Shown one piece after another: positions 8,720-15,794 of a stretch of 64,000 bases of DNA. The number at the start of each line of letters is the position of its first letter. The stretch's first letter is position 1. A program made the position numbers and the translations under genes. The DNA comes from Tissierella praeacuta_A. GTDB taxonomy: Bacteria; Bacillota; Clostridia; Tissierellales; Tissierellaceae. The notes beneath the pieces were generated by a model. The model ran no database searches and was not told the DNA's origin. It saw nothing but the letters and a program-made list of their open reading frames with translations. Location: positions 1 through 64,000 of the forward strand of contig NZ_JBEBOY010000005.1 in the NCBI RefSeq assembly GCF_040396155.1, given 5' to 3'.

Positions 8720-10171
8720 CTATGCCTTCAAATCTAAAATATAAGTCGGATTCGGATTGGAAACTATGGTGTCAATTATCTGGATATCATTATCTAATAT
8801 AAATTCAATCCTGTCTAAACTATAACCTATTAACGAGATTTTTTCAATCAATTGTTTTTCTGTTGATTTAAATAATTCTAAATCTTCATTTCTTATATTC
8901 ATCTTTACATGCAATATATCAGATATAAGTTGACAAGAAACTTTGATATTTCCTAGATTATATGTTTCTACATTTATATAAATATTGGTTCTTCCATTAT
9001 AGTTTCTCTTTTTTTTATCTTCTTTTATTAAAGTTAATACTCCATTTAAATCTTTTTCCATGTGTTTGATTGGAAAAAATACAAAGGATAAATCTTTGTT
9101 TATCTCTCTTAAAAAATCTATTTTATTATTTAAATTTCTGATATCTTCTTTCATCTTTAAGTCAGTAGTATTACCAAACTCACGAATACTTTTTTGTATT
9201 TCAGCAAGTTTATTATCTTTACTAGAAAATATACTTTTTATTTCGTCTTCTTCTAAGTGACCTTCGTCTATATGAATATCATTTGATTTATCTTTATTTA
9301 GAATTTTATCTATTAATTTAAAATCATTTACAAATTCAATAGGCTTTTCATTAAGATCACGCAGGTTTTTTATATTATTAAGTGAAGATTTAATATCATT
9401 CTTCAAAAGAAAGCTAATTATCTTAATATTTTGTTCTTCCATATCAGCAGCATTTTCATTTCCTAGAAACTCTTTGACTAATTGAGTTATATCTTTACTA
9501 TTATTGTCCTCATTCTTATGAACCACCAATAAAGATTTTATATCTACTTTATCTAAAGATATATTATTTTCCAAAATATCTTCTTTAACTATTGCTTCCT
9601 TACTTATTTTTGAATCTATATTTACAGAAAATTTTTTTGGAATATTTTCTATTTCATTTTGCATTAAATCTTTCTCTGTTGGAGGTTGATTCTCTATGAA
9701 AATAACCTTTTCTTCCTCTTTTAAATTAGATAATTGAAATAGCTTTTCTAAAATTCTTATTCCACCCATTAGATTTTCTTCAGTTACTAGTGCGTTATAT
9801 TTCATTAAACTTTCTGCAAGATCCATTGATAGTTTAGTTTCTTTTATATTAATGCTTTTCAATAAATTAGAAATAGAATCATTTTTCTTAGGATCTGATA
9901 ATTGAGGATTTTGAACTTTATTTCTAATTAATGGTTTTAAGATAATTTCATTATCATCTACTGATTTTACTATAAATGATACTTCTTCACCAATAGCCAT
10001 TTTCACATTAGTTTCCAATTTAGCTTCAATAGTTCCTTGTCCTTTAACTTCAATAAATACTAAATCATCCATCAACTCTAATACTTTTCCATTAAAAGTA
10101 TACCCTTCATCGAATATTTCTTCCCTATTATTTAATATAAAGTTATTTAATAAAAGATTTTCAACTCTCAA
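8720..10171 (-). CDS. FliK-like hook-length-control-type protein (YlqG-like)
   Basis: This is a long, poorly conserved protein of about 483 residues, rich in Asn, Lys, Asp and Glu. Its C-terminal 100 residues resemble the FliK/Flg_hook domain (INVETYNLGNIKVSCQLISDILHVKMNIRNEDL and a final helix IEKISLIGYSLDRIEF). The N-terminal part has a small beta-rich module (FIEVKGQGTIEAKLE). There is no signal peptide or membrane segment. The TTG at 10171 is the likely start, six bases after AAAGGGTG; the GTG nine bases earlier lies within the ribosome site. The gene is 16 bases after rnhB and pairs with the FlhB-tail protein, mimicking the FliK-FlhB interaction. Family assignment is moderately sure; function is unknown. 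Confidence 0.72.
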   Translation of the reverse strand: MRVENLLLNNFILNNREEIFDEGYTFNGKVLELMDDLVFIEVKGQGTIEAKLETNVKMAIGEEVSFIVKSVDDNEIILKPLIRNKVQNPQLSDPKKNDSISNLLKSINIKETKLSMDLAESLMKYNALVTEENLMGGIRILEKLFQLSNLKEEEKVIFIENQPPTEKDLMQNEIENIPKKFSVNIDSKISKEAIVKEDILENNISLDKVDIKSLLVVHKNEDNNSKDITQLVKEFLGNENAADMEEQNIKIISFLLKNDIKSSLNNIKNLRDLNEKPIEFVNDFKLIDKILNKDKSNDIHIDEGHLEEDEIKSIFSSKDNKLAEIQKSIREFGNTTDLKMKEDIRNLNNKIDFLREINKDLSFVFFPIKHMEKDLNGVLTLIKEDKKKRNYNGRTNIYINVETYNLGNIKVSCQLISDILHVKMNIRNEDLELFKSTEKQLIEKISLIGYSLDRIEFILDNDIQIIDTIVSNPNPTYILDLKA

Positions 10172-10187
10172 CGAACTCACCCTTTAT

Positions 10188-10796
10188 CTATTTCAATATA
10201 TTTTTTAAAAATGTTATTCTATGTATAGGTGATGGACCTAATTTCTGTATATTTTCCCTATGTTCTTTGGTTCCATATCCTTTATGTTTTTTTAAATTAT
10301 ATCCTTCAAATTCTTTATCCCATTCTATACATAATCTATCTCTAAATACCTTAGCAATAATTGATGCACAAGCTATACCATAAGATCTGTCATCCCCCTT
10401 TATAATAGATTCTTGTGGTATTTCTAAATCAACCTTTTCTGCATCAATAAGAAGAAAATCTGGAAAAACTTTATTTCCTTCTTTATCTTGTAAATTTTCT
10501 ACTGCTATCTTCATAGCTAAACGAGTAGCTTCTTTAATATTGATTTTATCTATTATATTACAATTAACTCTACCTATTCCATATGCTATACAATGGAATA
10601 ATATTTCATCATATAACTTTTCACGTTTTTTCTCTGATAGTTTTTTCGAATCTTTTACTCCATCTATTACTGAAGTTTTAGGCATTATTATTGCACAAGC
10701 AACTACATCACCAGCTAAGCATCCTCTCCCAACTTCATCTATACACGCAATATTATTAAACCCCAATTGCCAAATACTATTCTCAATTTCTAACAC
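10188..10796 (-). CDS. rnhB: Ribonuclease HII
   Basis: RNase HII nicks DNA 5' to embedded ribonucleotides and removes RNA from RNA-DNA hybrids. The 202 residues show ACIDEVGRGCLAG, with D20 and E21 as the first acidic pair. DSKKLSEKKR follows, and further acids occur at LLIDAEKV and in the C-terminal region. The KHKGYGTKEH motif is the usual substrate-binding end. The start is GTG behind AGGAG. It lies 11 bases after rbgA, in the rplS-rbgA-rnhB order of B. subtilis. Confidence 0.97.
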   Translation of the reverse strand: MLEIENSIWQLGFNNIACIDEVGRGCLAGDVVACAIIMPKTSVIDGVKDSKKLSEKKREKLYDEILFHCIAYGIGRVNCNIIDKINIKEATRLAMKIAVENLQDKEGNKVFPDFLLIDAEKVDLEIPQESIIKGDDRSYGIACASIIAKVFRDRLCIEWDKEFEGYNLKKHKGYGTKEHRENIQKLGPSPIHRITFLKNILK

Positions 10797-10807
10797 AATA
10801 ACAACTC

Positions 10808-11656
10808 CTATTCGTCGGGAAATTCAAGCGTTATCTTTCCAATTATACCCTTCCTAAATTCATCTAGAATAATATTACTAACTTTTGTATAATCTATTTC
10901 TCCAGCTTTAATAATGCATCCTCTTCTTCGCCCAATTTCTTCCATTATATCTAAATATAGTTTATCCTTAACATCAATATTATAACGATTATTTAAAAGA
11001 TTGGGAAAATAGTTTACAAGCCTTTCTATTAATTTAAGTGCAAGAGTCTCTATGTCTAAAATTTCATCTTTTATAGCTCCTGTAAAGGCAAGATTTAGTC
11101 CTACCTGAGGATCTTCAAATTTAGGCCAGAGTATACCTGGTGTATCTAATAATTCTAATTTACCCTTAGTTTTAATCCACTGATTGGATTTTGTGACGCC
11201 AGGCTTATTTCCAGTCTTTGCCCCTTTTCTTCCAGAAAGTGAATTAATTAAAGTTGATTTTCCCACATTGGGTATTCCTAAAATCATGGCTCTAGTAGGT
11301 CTATTTATTACACCACGCTTCTCATAAGCCTTTCTTTTTTCATCTGTAAGAGCATAAGAAATCTCCAATAATTTATCTATACCTTTTCCACTTAGGGCTT
11401 CCAAACAAACTGAGGGAATATTTTGTTTCATAAAATATTCCTGCCATATTTTATTCCCATGAGAACTAGCTAAATCTGATTTGTTTAAGATAATTACCCT
11501 AGGTTTATCTCCAACTATTGAATCTATAACTGGGTTTTGACTACTAATAGGTATTCTAGCATCAATTAATTCAAAGACAATATCGACCATTGTTAGAGAT
11601 TTCTGTATAGATTCTTTTGTTTTTTTCATATGTCCCGGATACCAGTTAATGTTCAT
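10808..11656 (-). CDS. rbgA: Ribosome biogenesis GTPase A (RbgA/YlqF)
   Basis: RbgA promotes a late step of 50S subunit assembly. It is a circularly permuted GTPase: the G4 motif NKSD (58-61) comes before the P-loop GIPNVGKST (128-136) and G3 DTPG. The N-terminal INWYPGHMKKT block is diagnostic. The start was moved to the ATG at 11656, which has AGGTGG ahead and yields the conserved MNINWYPGHM; an upstream in-frame ATG would add 14 unsupported residues. Length is 282. It lies 46 bases after rplS and shares its transcript; the C-terminal helical domain is intact. Confidence 0.97.
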   Translation of the reverse strand: MNINWYPGHMKKTKESIQKSLTMVDIVFELIDARIPISSQNPVIDSIVGDKPRVIILNKSDLASSHGNKIWQEYFMKQNIPSVCLEALSGKGIDKLLEISYALTDEKRKAYEKRGVINRPTRAMILGIPNVGKSTLINSLSGRKGAKTGNKPGVTKSNQWIKTKGKLELLDTPGILWPKFEDPQVGLNLAFTGAIKDEILDIETLALKLIERLVNYFPNLLNNRYNIDVKDKLYLDIMEEIGRRRGCIIKAGEIDYTKVSNIILDEFRKGIIGKITLEFPDE

Positions 11657-11702
11657 AATTTCACCACCTAAAATAAAATTGGGACTATATAGTCCCAATA
11701 AA

Positions 11703-12050
11703 TTAGTAAATTCTTTTCTCTTTAACCTTAGCTGCTTTACCTTGTCTATCTCTTAGATAGTAAAGTTTAGCTCTTCTTACTTTACCCTTTCTAGTAACAA
11801 CTAATTTCTCAATTCTTGGAGAATGTATAGGGAAAGTTCTTTCTACTCCTACACCATAAGATAATCTTCTTACTGTAAAAGTCTTTCTTGATCCGCCGCC
11901 TTGAATTTTAATTACTGTACCTTCATATACTTGGATTCTTTCACGAGTTCCTTCAACAACCTTATAATGAACTTGAACAGTATCTCCTACATTAAAATTT
12001 GGTAAATCATTTCTTAATTGTTCATCTTCTAACATTTTAATTATATCCAT
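11703..12050 (-). CDS. rplS: 50S ribosomal protein L19
   Basis: L19 sits at the 30S-50S interface. The 115 residues match the family throughout: FNVGDTVQVHYKVVEGTRERIQVYEG, the basic RRLSYGVGVERTFPIHSPRIEKLVV, and the end KLYYLRDRQGKAAKVKEKR. The ATG follows GGGAGG. A promoter with an extended -10 and a structured leader lie directly upstream, separating it from trmD, which precedes it in the chromosomal order. Confidence 0.99.
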   Translation of the reverse strand: MDIIKMLEDEQLRNDLPNFNVGDTVQVHYKVVEGTRERIQVYEGTVIKIQGGGSRKTFTVRRLSYGVGVERTFPIHSPRIEKLVVTRKGKVRRAKLYYLRDRQGKAAKVKEKRIY

Positions 12051-12118
12051 TGTATAGACCTCCCTTCTCCTTAGATGTTCTTACCTTACTGGCAGAGGAC
12101 CATCCGTAATTCCATACG
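12051..12118 (-). promoter_or_regulatory. Structured 5' leader of rplS (candidate L19 leader)
   Basis: The predicted transcript begins near 12118 and has about 68 untranslated bases. It can form a CGTA/TACG hairpin followed by a GATG/CATC stem enclosing CCT...AGG. Position and size fit the L19 autoregulatory leader known in low-GC Gram-positives, where free L19 is thought to bind its own mRNA. I could not compare it with the published covariance model. Confidence 0.45.
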
Positions 12119-12124
12119 CTAGGT

Positions 12125-12153
12125 ATTATAGCATATGTATAATTCAATTACAA
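12125..12153 (-). promoter_or_regulatory. Promoter of the rplS operon
   Basis: On the minus strand TTGTAA (12153-12148) and TATAAT (12130-12125) are exactly 17 bases apart, and TGC directly before TATAAT gives an extended -10. It lies in the gap between trmD and rplS and should drive rplS-rbgA-rnhB and probably the genes that follow. Confidence 0.8.
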
Positions 12154-12164
12154 CTAATTTATAG

Positions 12165-12890
12165 TTACAAACTATTTTTTATTTTTGATAAAATAATTAC
12201 TTCTTCATTTGATAGAATTTTCTTTTTAAGTAAATCAGGTCTTTTCAACAAAGTAGCCTTTAAAGCCTCTTCTTTTCTCCAAGTTTCTATCTTCCCATGA
12301 TTGCCAGATAATAAAATATCAGGTACTGAATATCCCTCAAACTCTCTCGGTCTTGTGTATTGTGGATATTCTAATAGTCCATTATAATGAGACTCATCTA
12401 TAAAAGACTCATCTGAACGAAGAACACCTGGTAGTAGTCTTACTATAGCATCAATAATTATCATTGCGGGTATTTCTCCACCTGTTAGTACAAAATCACC
12501 AATTGATATTTCTTCGTCTATATAATGTTCAACTATTCTATTATCTATACCTTCATAATGTCCACATAATAAAACTAAATGTTCTTCTCTAGACAATTCA
12601 TTTGCCAGTTCTTGATTAAATTTCTTTCCCTGAGGCGATAAATATATTATTCTAGAGTTTTTATCCTTTACACTATTAATAGCATCCACTATAGGCTCTG
12701 GTTTCATAACCATACCTGAGCCTCCTCCAAAAGGATAGTCATCTACCTTTTTATGTTTATTCTTGGAAAAATCTCTAATATTTATACTATTTATCGTAAC
12801 TTTATTTTCATCACAAGCTCTGCCTATTATACTCCAACTAAGCAGAGGAGAAAAAAACTCTGGGAATAACGTTAGAATGTCTATATTCAT
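12165..12890 (-). CDS. trmD: tRNA (guanine-37-N1)-methyltransferase
   Basis: TrmD methylates G37 next to the anticodon, preventing +1 frameshifts; the methyl donor is S-adenosylmethionine. The 241 residues show the SPOUT-family deep knot: LLCGHYEGIDNRI near 113-125 and SIGDFVLTGGEIPAMIIIDAIVRLLPGVL. The N-terminal NIDILTLFPEFF and the C-terminal YTRPREFEGYSVPDILLSGNHGKI are also typical. Its ATG overlaps the rimM stop by four bases, so translation is coupled. Confidence 0.98.
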   Translation of the reverse strand: MNIDILTLFPEFFSPLLSWSIIGRACDENKVTINSINIRDFSKNKHKKVDDYPFGGGSGMVMKPEPIVDAINSVKDKNSRIIYLSPQGKKFNQELANELSREEHLVLLCGHYEGIDNRIVEHYIDEEISIGDFVLTGGEIPAMIIIDAIVRLLPGVLRSDESFIDESHYNGLLEYPQYTRPREFEGYSVPDILLSGNHGKIETWRKEEALKATLLKRPDLLKKKILSNEEVIILSKIKNSL

Positions 12891-13390
12891 TCTATCATTC
12901 CTTCAATAGGATCAATAACTATTCTCTTGTCAAGAGGATTAACATCTATAATAAATTGTTTCACAGCAGGAATAAGATACTCCTTATCCTTTTCAATATC
13001 TTTAATTACATAGATATCGTTACTAGGTCCTTGTAAAACATCTACTATAGTACCAATCAAATTAGACTTAGTATCAAAAACTTGAGAGTTTAATAAATCA
13101 TAAATAAAAAAATGGTTTTCAGGTAAAACAACTTTCCCCTCTTCATCAACATAAATAAGAATATCCTTAAAGGGTATTATTTCATTTATATCATTGAATT
13201 CCTTAAATTTTAATATAGCTAAATTCTTATGATATTTAACCCTCTCTAATTCTACTTTGATTTTTTTATCACCGATATATGCAGTTTTTAAATCATCAAA
13301 TCTATGAAGATTATCAGTCATTGGATAAACTTTTACTTCGCCTTTAATTCCATGGGTACTGATTATCTTTCCAATTATTGTATAGTCCAT
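12887..13390 (-). CDS. rimM: 16S rRNA processing protein RimM
   Basis: RimM binds S19 and helps maturation of the 30S head. The 167 residues have the two expected parts. The N-terminal RimM beta-barrel opens IGKIISTHGIKGEVKVYPMTDN. The C-terminal PRC-barrel (FFIYDLLNSQVFD... GTIVDVLQGPSNDIYVI... LIPAVKQFI) follows. It overlaps trmD by four bases and lies 47 bases after khpA, with a hairpin in that gap. The ATG is preceded by AGGTGAAAAA. Confidence 0.97.
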   Translation of the reverse strand: MDYTIIGKIISTHGIKGEVKVYPMTDNLHRFDDLKTAYIGDKKIKVELERVKYHKNLAILKFKEFNDINEIIPFKDILIYVDEEGKVVLPENHFFIYDLLNSQVFDTKSNLIGTIVDVLQGPSNDIYVIKDIEKDKEYLIPAVKQFIIDVNPLDKRIVIDPIEGMIE

Positions 13391-13414
13391 TTTTTCACCT
13401 ATCTTTATTATTTA

Positions 13415-13439
13415 AAGGGATTAGGTCCTCTAATCCCTT
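13415..13439 (-). terminator. Hairpin between khpA and rimM
   Basis: A 10-base-pair stem (13415-13424 with 13430-13439, loop of five) begins inside the khpA stop codon. On the minus strand it is followed by TTTAAATAATAAA, a weak U tract. It may be a partial terminator lowering rimM-trmD expression relative to rpsP-khpA. Confidence 0.55.
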
Positions 13440-13668
13440 ATTGAATAATCTCCACAACAACTCTTTTATTATCTTTAATAGCTGCTGCTTTAACTACGGT
13501 TCTTATGGCTTTTGCAATTCTGCCTTGTTTCCCTATTACTTTTCCCATATCTTCAGGATGAACCTTAAGTTCAATAATGATAGATTGACTTCCCTCTATC
13601 TCATTCACTACAACTTCATCTGGATTGTCCACAAGAGACTTTGCAATAAATTCTACTAATTCTCCCAT
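13438..13668 (-). CDS. khpA: KH-domain RNA-binding protein KhpA (YlqC)
   Basis: KhpA is a small single-KH-domain RNA chaperone-like protein; in Gram-positives it pairs with KhpB and affects cell elongation. From the ATG at 13668 it has 76 residues: GELVEFIAKSLVDNPDEV, then the KH core with the GxxG loop in MGKVIGKQGRIAKAIRTVVKAAA. That ATG lies six bases after AGGAGGTG; a GTG inside the ribosome site would add three residues. It follows rpsP, as in most Firmicutes. Confidence 0.96.
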   Translation of the reverse strand: MGELVEFIAKSLVDNPDEVVVNEIEGSQSIIIELKVHPEDMGKVIGKQGRIAKAIRTVVKAAAIKDNKRVVVEIIQ

Positions 13669-13698
13669 TTCTAGCACCTCCTAGATACCATCCTAGAA

Positions 13699-13956
13699 TT
13701 ACTTACCTTCTTTCTCATATAGACCATTCTCTCTAAATAATCTATCTACAGTATCAGTTGGTTTAGCTCCATTTTTTATCCAGTTAATTGCTTTTTCATT
13801 ATCTACCTTAACTGTTTTTGGTTCAGTTAATGGATTATAATAGCCAATTTCCTCAATAAATCTTCCATCTCTTGAATTACGAGAATCAGCAACAACTATT
13901 CTATAGAAAGGACTTTTTTTAGCTCCCATTCTTCTCAATCTAATTTTAACAGCCAC
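13699..13956 (-). CDS. rpsP: 30S ribosomal protein S16
   Basis: S16 stabilises the 30S body. The protein is 85 residues and matches the family across its length: AVKIRLRRMGAKKSPFYRIVVADSR, then RDGRFIEEIGYYNP. The start is taken as the GTG at 13956, six bases after AAGGAGGTG, giving V/M-AVKIRL as in homologues. The GTG nine bases upstream is part of the ribosome site itself. It lies 31 bases after ffh. Confidence 0.98.
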   Translation of the reverse strand: MAVKIRLRRMGAKKSPFYRIVVADSRNSRDGRFIEEIGYYNPLTEPKTVKVDNEKAINWIKNGAKPTDTVDRLFRENGLYEKEGK

Positions 13957-13987
13957 TATTTTCACCTCCTTAAAATTAACTATCTAT

Positions 13988-15328
13988 CTAGAAAAAGGGG
14001 AATCCAATTTTCCCTTTTTTCTTCATTGTCTTTTCCATATCTGTAAACCTTTTCATCATCTTCTTAGTTTCTTTAAATTGTTTTAATATCTTGTTTACAT
14101 CTTGGACTGTAGTACCACTGCCTTGAGCTATTCTTTTTCTTCTACTGCTATCTATTATATCTGGATTTTCTTTTTCTTTCTTAGTCATAGACTGAATTAT
14201 AGCTTTAATTCTGTTAATATCTTTTTCATTTACATCTAAGCCCTTTAAAGCTTTGGAATTCATCCCAGGTATCATACCAAGCAATTGGTCTATTGGGCCT
14301 AAATTCTTCATTTGATCTAATTGATCTAGGAAATCATCAAAAGAAAACTGCTGATTTCTAATCTTTTGCTCTAATTCCATTGCCTTTTTAGCATCTATAT
14401 TTGCTTGAGCTTTTTCAATGAGACTAAGTACATCACCCATTCCAAGAATTCTTGATGCCATTCTATCTGGATGGAAAGGCTCTAATTGATCAAATTTTTC
14501 TCCCATAGCAGCAAACTTTATAGGCTTATCCGTTACTGCCCTTATGGATAAAGCAGCACCACCTCTAGCATCACCATCAAGCTTAGTAAGTATAACTCCA
14601 CTAATACCTAACCTTTGATTAAAAGAATCTGCAACATTAACAGCATCTTGACCTGTCATAGCATCAAGTACTAAAAGTACCTCATTTGGTTTTACAGCAT
14701 CATGAATATTTTTTATTTCAGCCATTAATTCTTCATCAATATGAAGTCTTCCAGCTGTATCTATAATAATAATATCATTTCCATGTTTCTTACCGTGTTC
14801 CAATGCTGCCTTTGCTATATCTACAGGATTTATTTTATCTCCCATAGTAAATACTGGTGCTCCTACTCTTTCTCCAACTACTTCAAGTTGTTTAATAGCG
14901 GCAGGTCTATAAACATCACAGGCAACTAATAAAGGTCTTTTGTTTTGTTTTTTTAAATTAAAAGCTAATTTCCCAGTAGTAGTTGTTTTACCAGCACCTT
15001 GCAAACCACACATAAGAATTACTGTAGGGGGAGTTGAAGAAAAATTTAATTTAGCTTCACTCTTGCCCATCAAATTAGTTAATTCTTCATTTACTATTTT
15101 AATAACTTGTTGTCCAGGTGTTAAACTTTCCATTACTTCTGAGCCTATAGCTCTTTCTTTAACCTTTTTAATAAAATCTTTTACTACTTTAAAATTAACA
15201 TCAGCTTCTAGTAATGCCAATCGTACTTCTCTCATGGCTAAATCTACATCTTTTTCTGAAAGTTTACCTTTTCCCTTTAATTTTCCTAAAGCATTCTGAA
15301 GCTTTTCTGATAAAGATTCAAATACCAT
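13988..15328 (-). CDS. ffh: Signal recognition particle protein Ffh (SRP54)
   Basis: Ffh with 4.5S RNA recognises signal sequences and delivers ribosomes to FtsY. The 446 residues comprise the N domain, the GTPase G domain (P-loop GLQGAGKTTT at 108-117, DTAGRLHID, TKLDGDARGG) and the methionine-rich M domain (LGMIPGMNSKAL... RRKRIAQGSGTTVQDVNKILKQF). The ATG at 15328 shares one base with the ylxM stop (TGATG), so translation is coupled; a TTG one codon upstream also exists. Confidence 0.98.
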   Translation of the reverse strand: MVFESLSEKLQNALGKLKGKGKLSEKDVDLAMREVRLALLEADVNFKVVKDFIKKVKERAIGSEVMESLTPGQQVIKIVNEELTNLMGKSEAKLNFSSTPPTVILMCGLQGAGKTTTTGKLAFNLKKQNKRPLLVACDVYRPAAIKQLEVVGERVGAPVFTMGDKINPVDIAKAALEHGKKHGNDIIIIDTAGRLHIDEELMAEIKNIHDAVKPNEVLLVLDAMTGQDAVNVADSFNQRLGISGVILTKLDGDARGGAALSIRAVTDKPIKFAAMGEKFDQLEPFHPDRMASRILGMGDVLSLIEKAQANIDAKKAMELEQKIRNQQFSFDDFLDQLDQMKNLGPIDQLLGMIPGMNSKALKGLDVNEKDINRIKAIIQSMTKKEKENPDIIDSSRRKRIAQGSGTTVQDVNKILKQFKETKKMMKRFTDMEKTMKKKGKIGFPFF

Positions 15329-15711
15329 CAATCAACAACCTCCCGACTATTATCTAATATTTTTCTACTAATCTCATTAATAGTCATAGCTTTTTCTTGA
15401 ATTTCATCATTATCTATTGTATTTCCAATTTCTATAATTTTCTCTGAAATATCTATTATGGCTCTAATTCTTTTGTGACTACTATAAAATTTCTCAACCA
15501 ACCCTAACTTTTTTTCATATTGATATAATTTCTGTTCTGATCTTTTTAAAATATCAAATACACCTTGCCTAGTAACACCAATCTCGTCACCAATCTCTGC
15601 CAAAGATAAATCATGAATATAATATAATTCAACTACTGAATATTGTTTTTCACTAAGTAGTTTTCCATAAAAATCAAATAATGTTCCTACTTCTACAAGT
15701 TTCTCAACCAT
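15328..15711 (-). CDS. ylxM: YlxM-family DNA-binding protein (SRP-associated)
   Basis: YlxM is a small helix-turn-helix protein nearly always encoded with ffh; it is reported to interact with SRP components in streptococci. Of 127 residues, 12-75 form a sigma-70 region-4-like domain (LLSEKQYSVVELYYIHDLSLAEIGDEIGVTRQGVFDILKRSEQKL). The ATG is unusual: it overlaps a consensus -10 (TATAATG) and has only a weak TTGGTG ribosome site. Conservation from the first residue nevertheless supports it. Confidence 0.94.
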   Translation of the reverse strand: MVEKLVEVGTLFDFYGKLLSEKQYSVVELYYIHDLSLAEIGDEIGVTRQGVFDILKRSEQKLYQYEKKLGLVEKFYSSHKRIRAIIDISEKIIEIGNTIDNDEIQEKAMTINEISRKILDNSREVVD

Positions 15712-15739
15712 TATATCACCAACAAAATAATACTGTCAA
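15710..15739 (-). promoter_or_regulatory. Consensus -35/-10 pair overlapping the ylxM start
   Basis: On the minus strand TTGACA (15739-15734) and TATAAT (15715-15710) are 18 bases apart, both perfect. The -10 contains the first base of the ylxM ATG, so initiation would fall inside ylxM. It could serve ffh, or be a by-product of the strong inverted repeat holding the -35. Confidence 0.4.
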
Positions 15740-15764
15740 GTATTTTACTTGACAGTATTATTTT
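15724..15764 (-). terminator. 19-base-pair hairpin between ftsY and ylxM
   Basis: The arms 15724-15742 and 15746-15764 are perfectly complementary with a three-base loop. On the minus strand the stem ends in ATTATTTT, so it can act as a terminator for smc-ftsY. The symmetry means it could also stop transcription on the other strand. Confidence 0.7.
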
Positions 15765-15794
15765 AGTATAAGAATTCCATTTTGTCAACAATTA

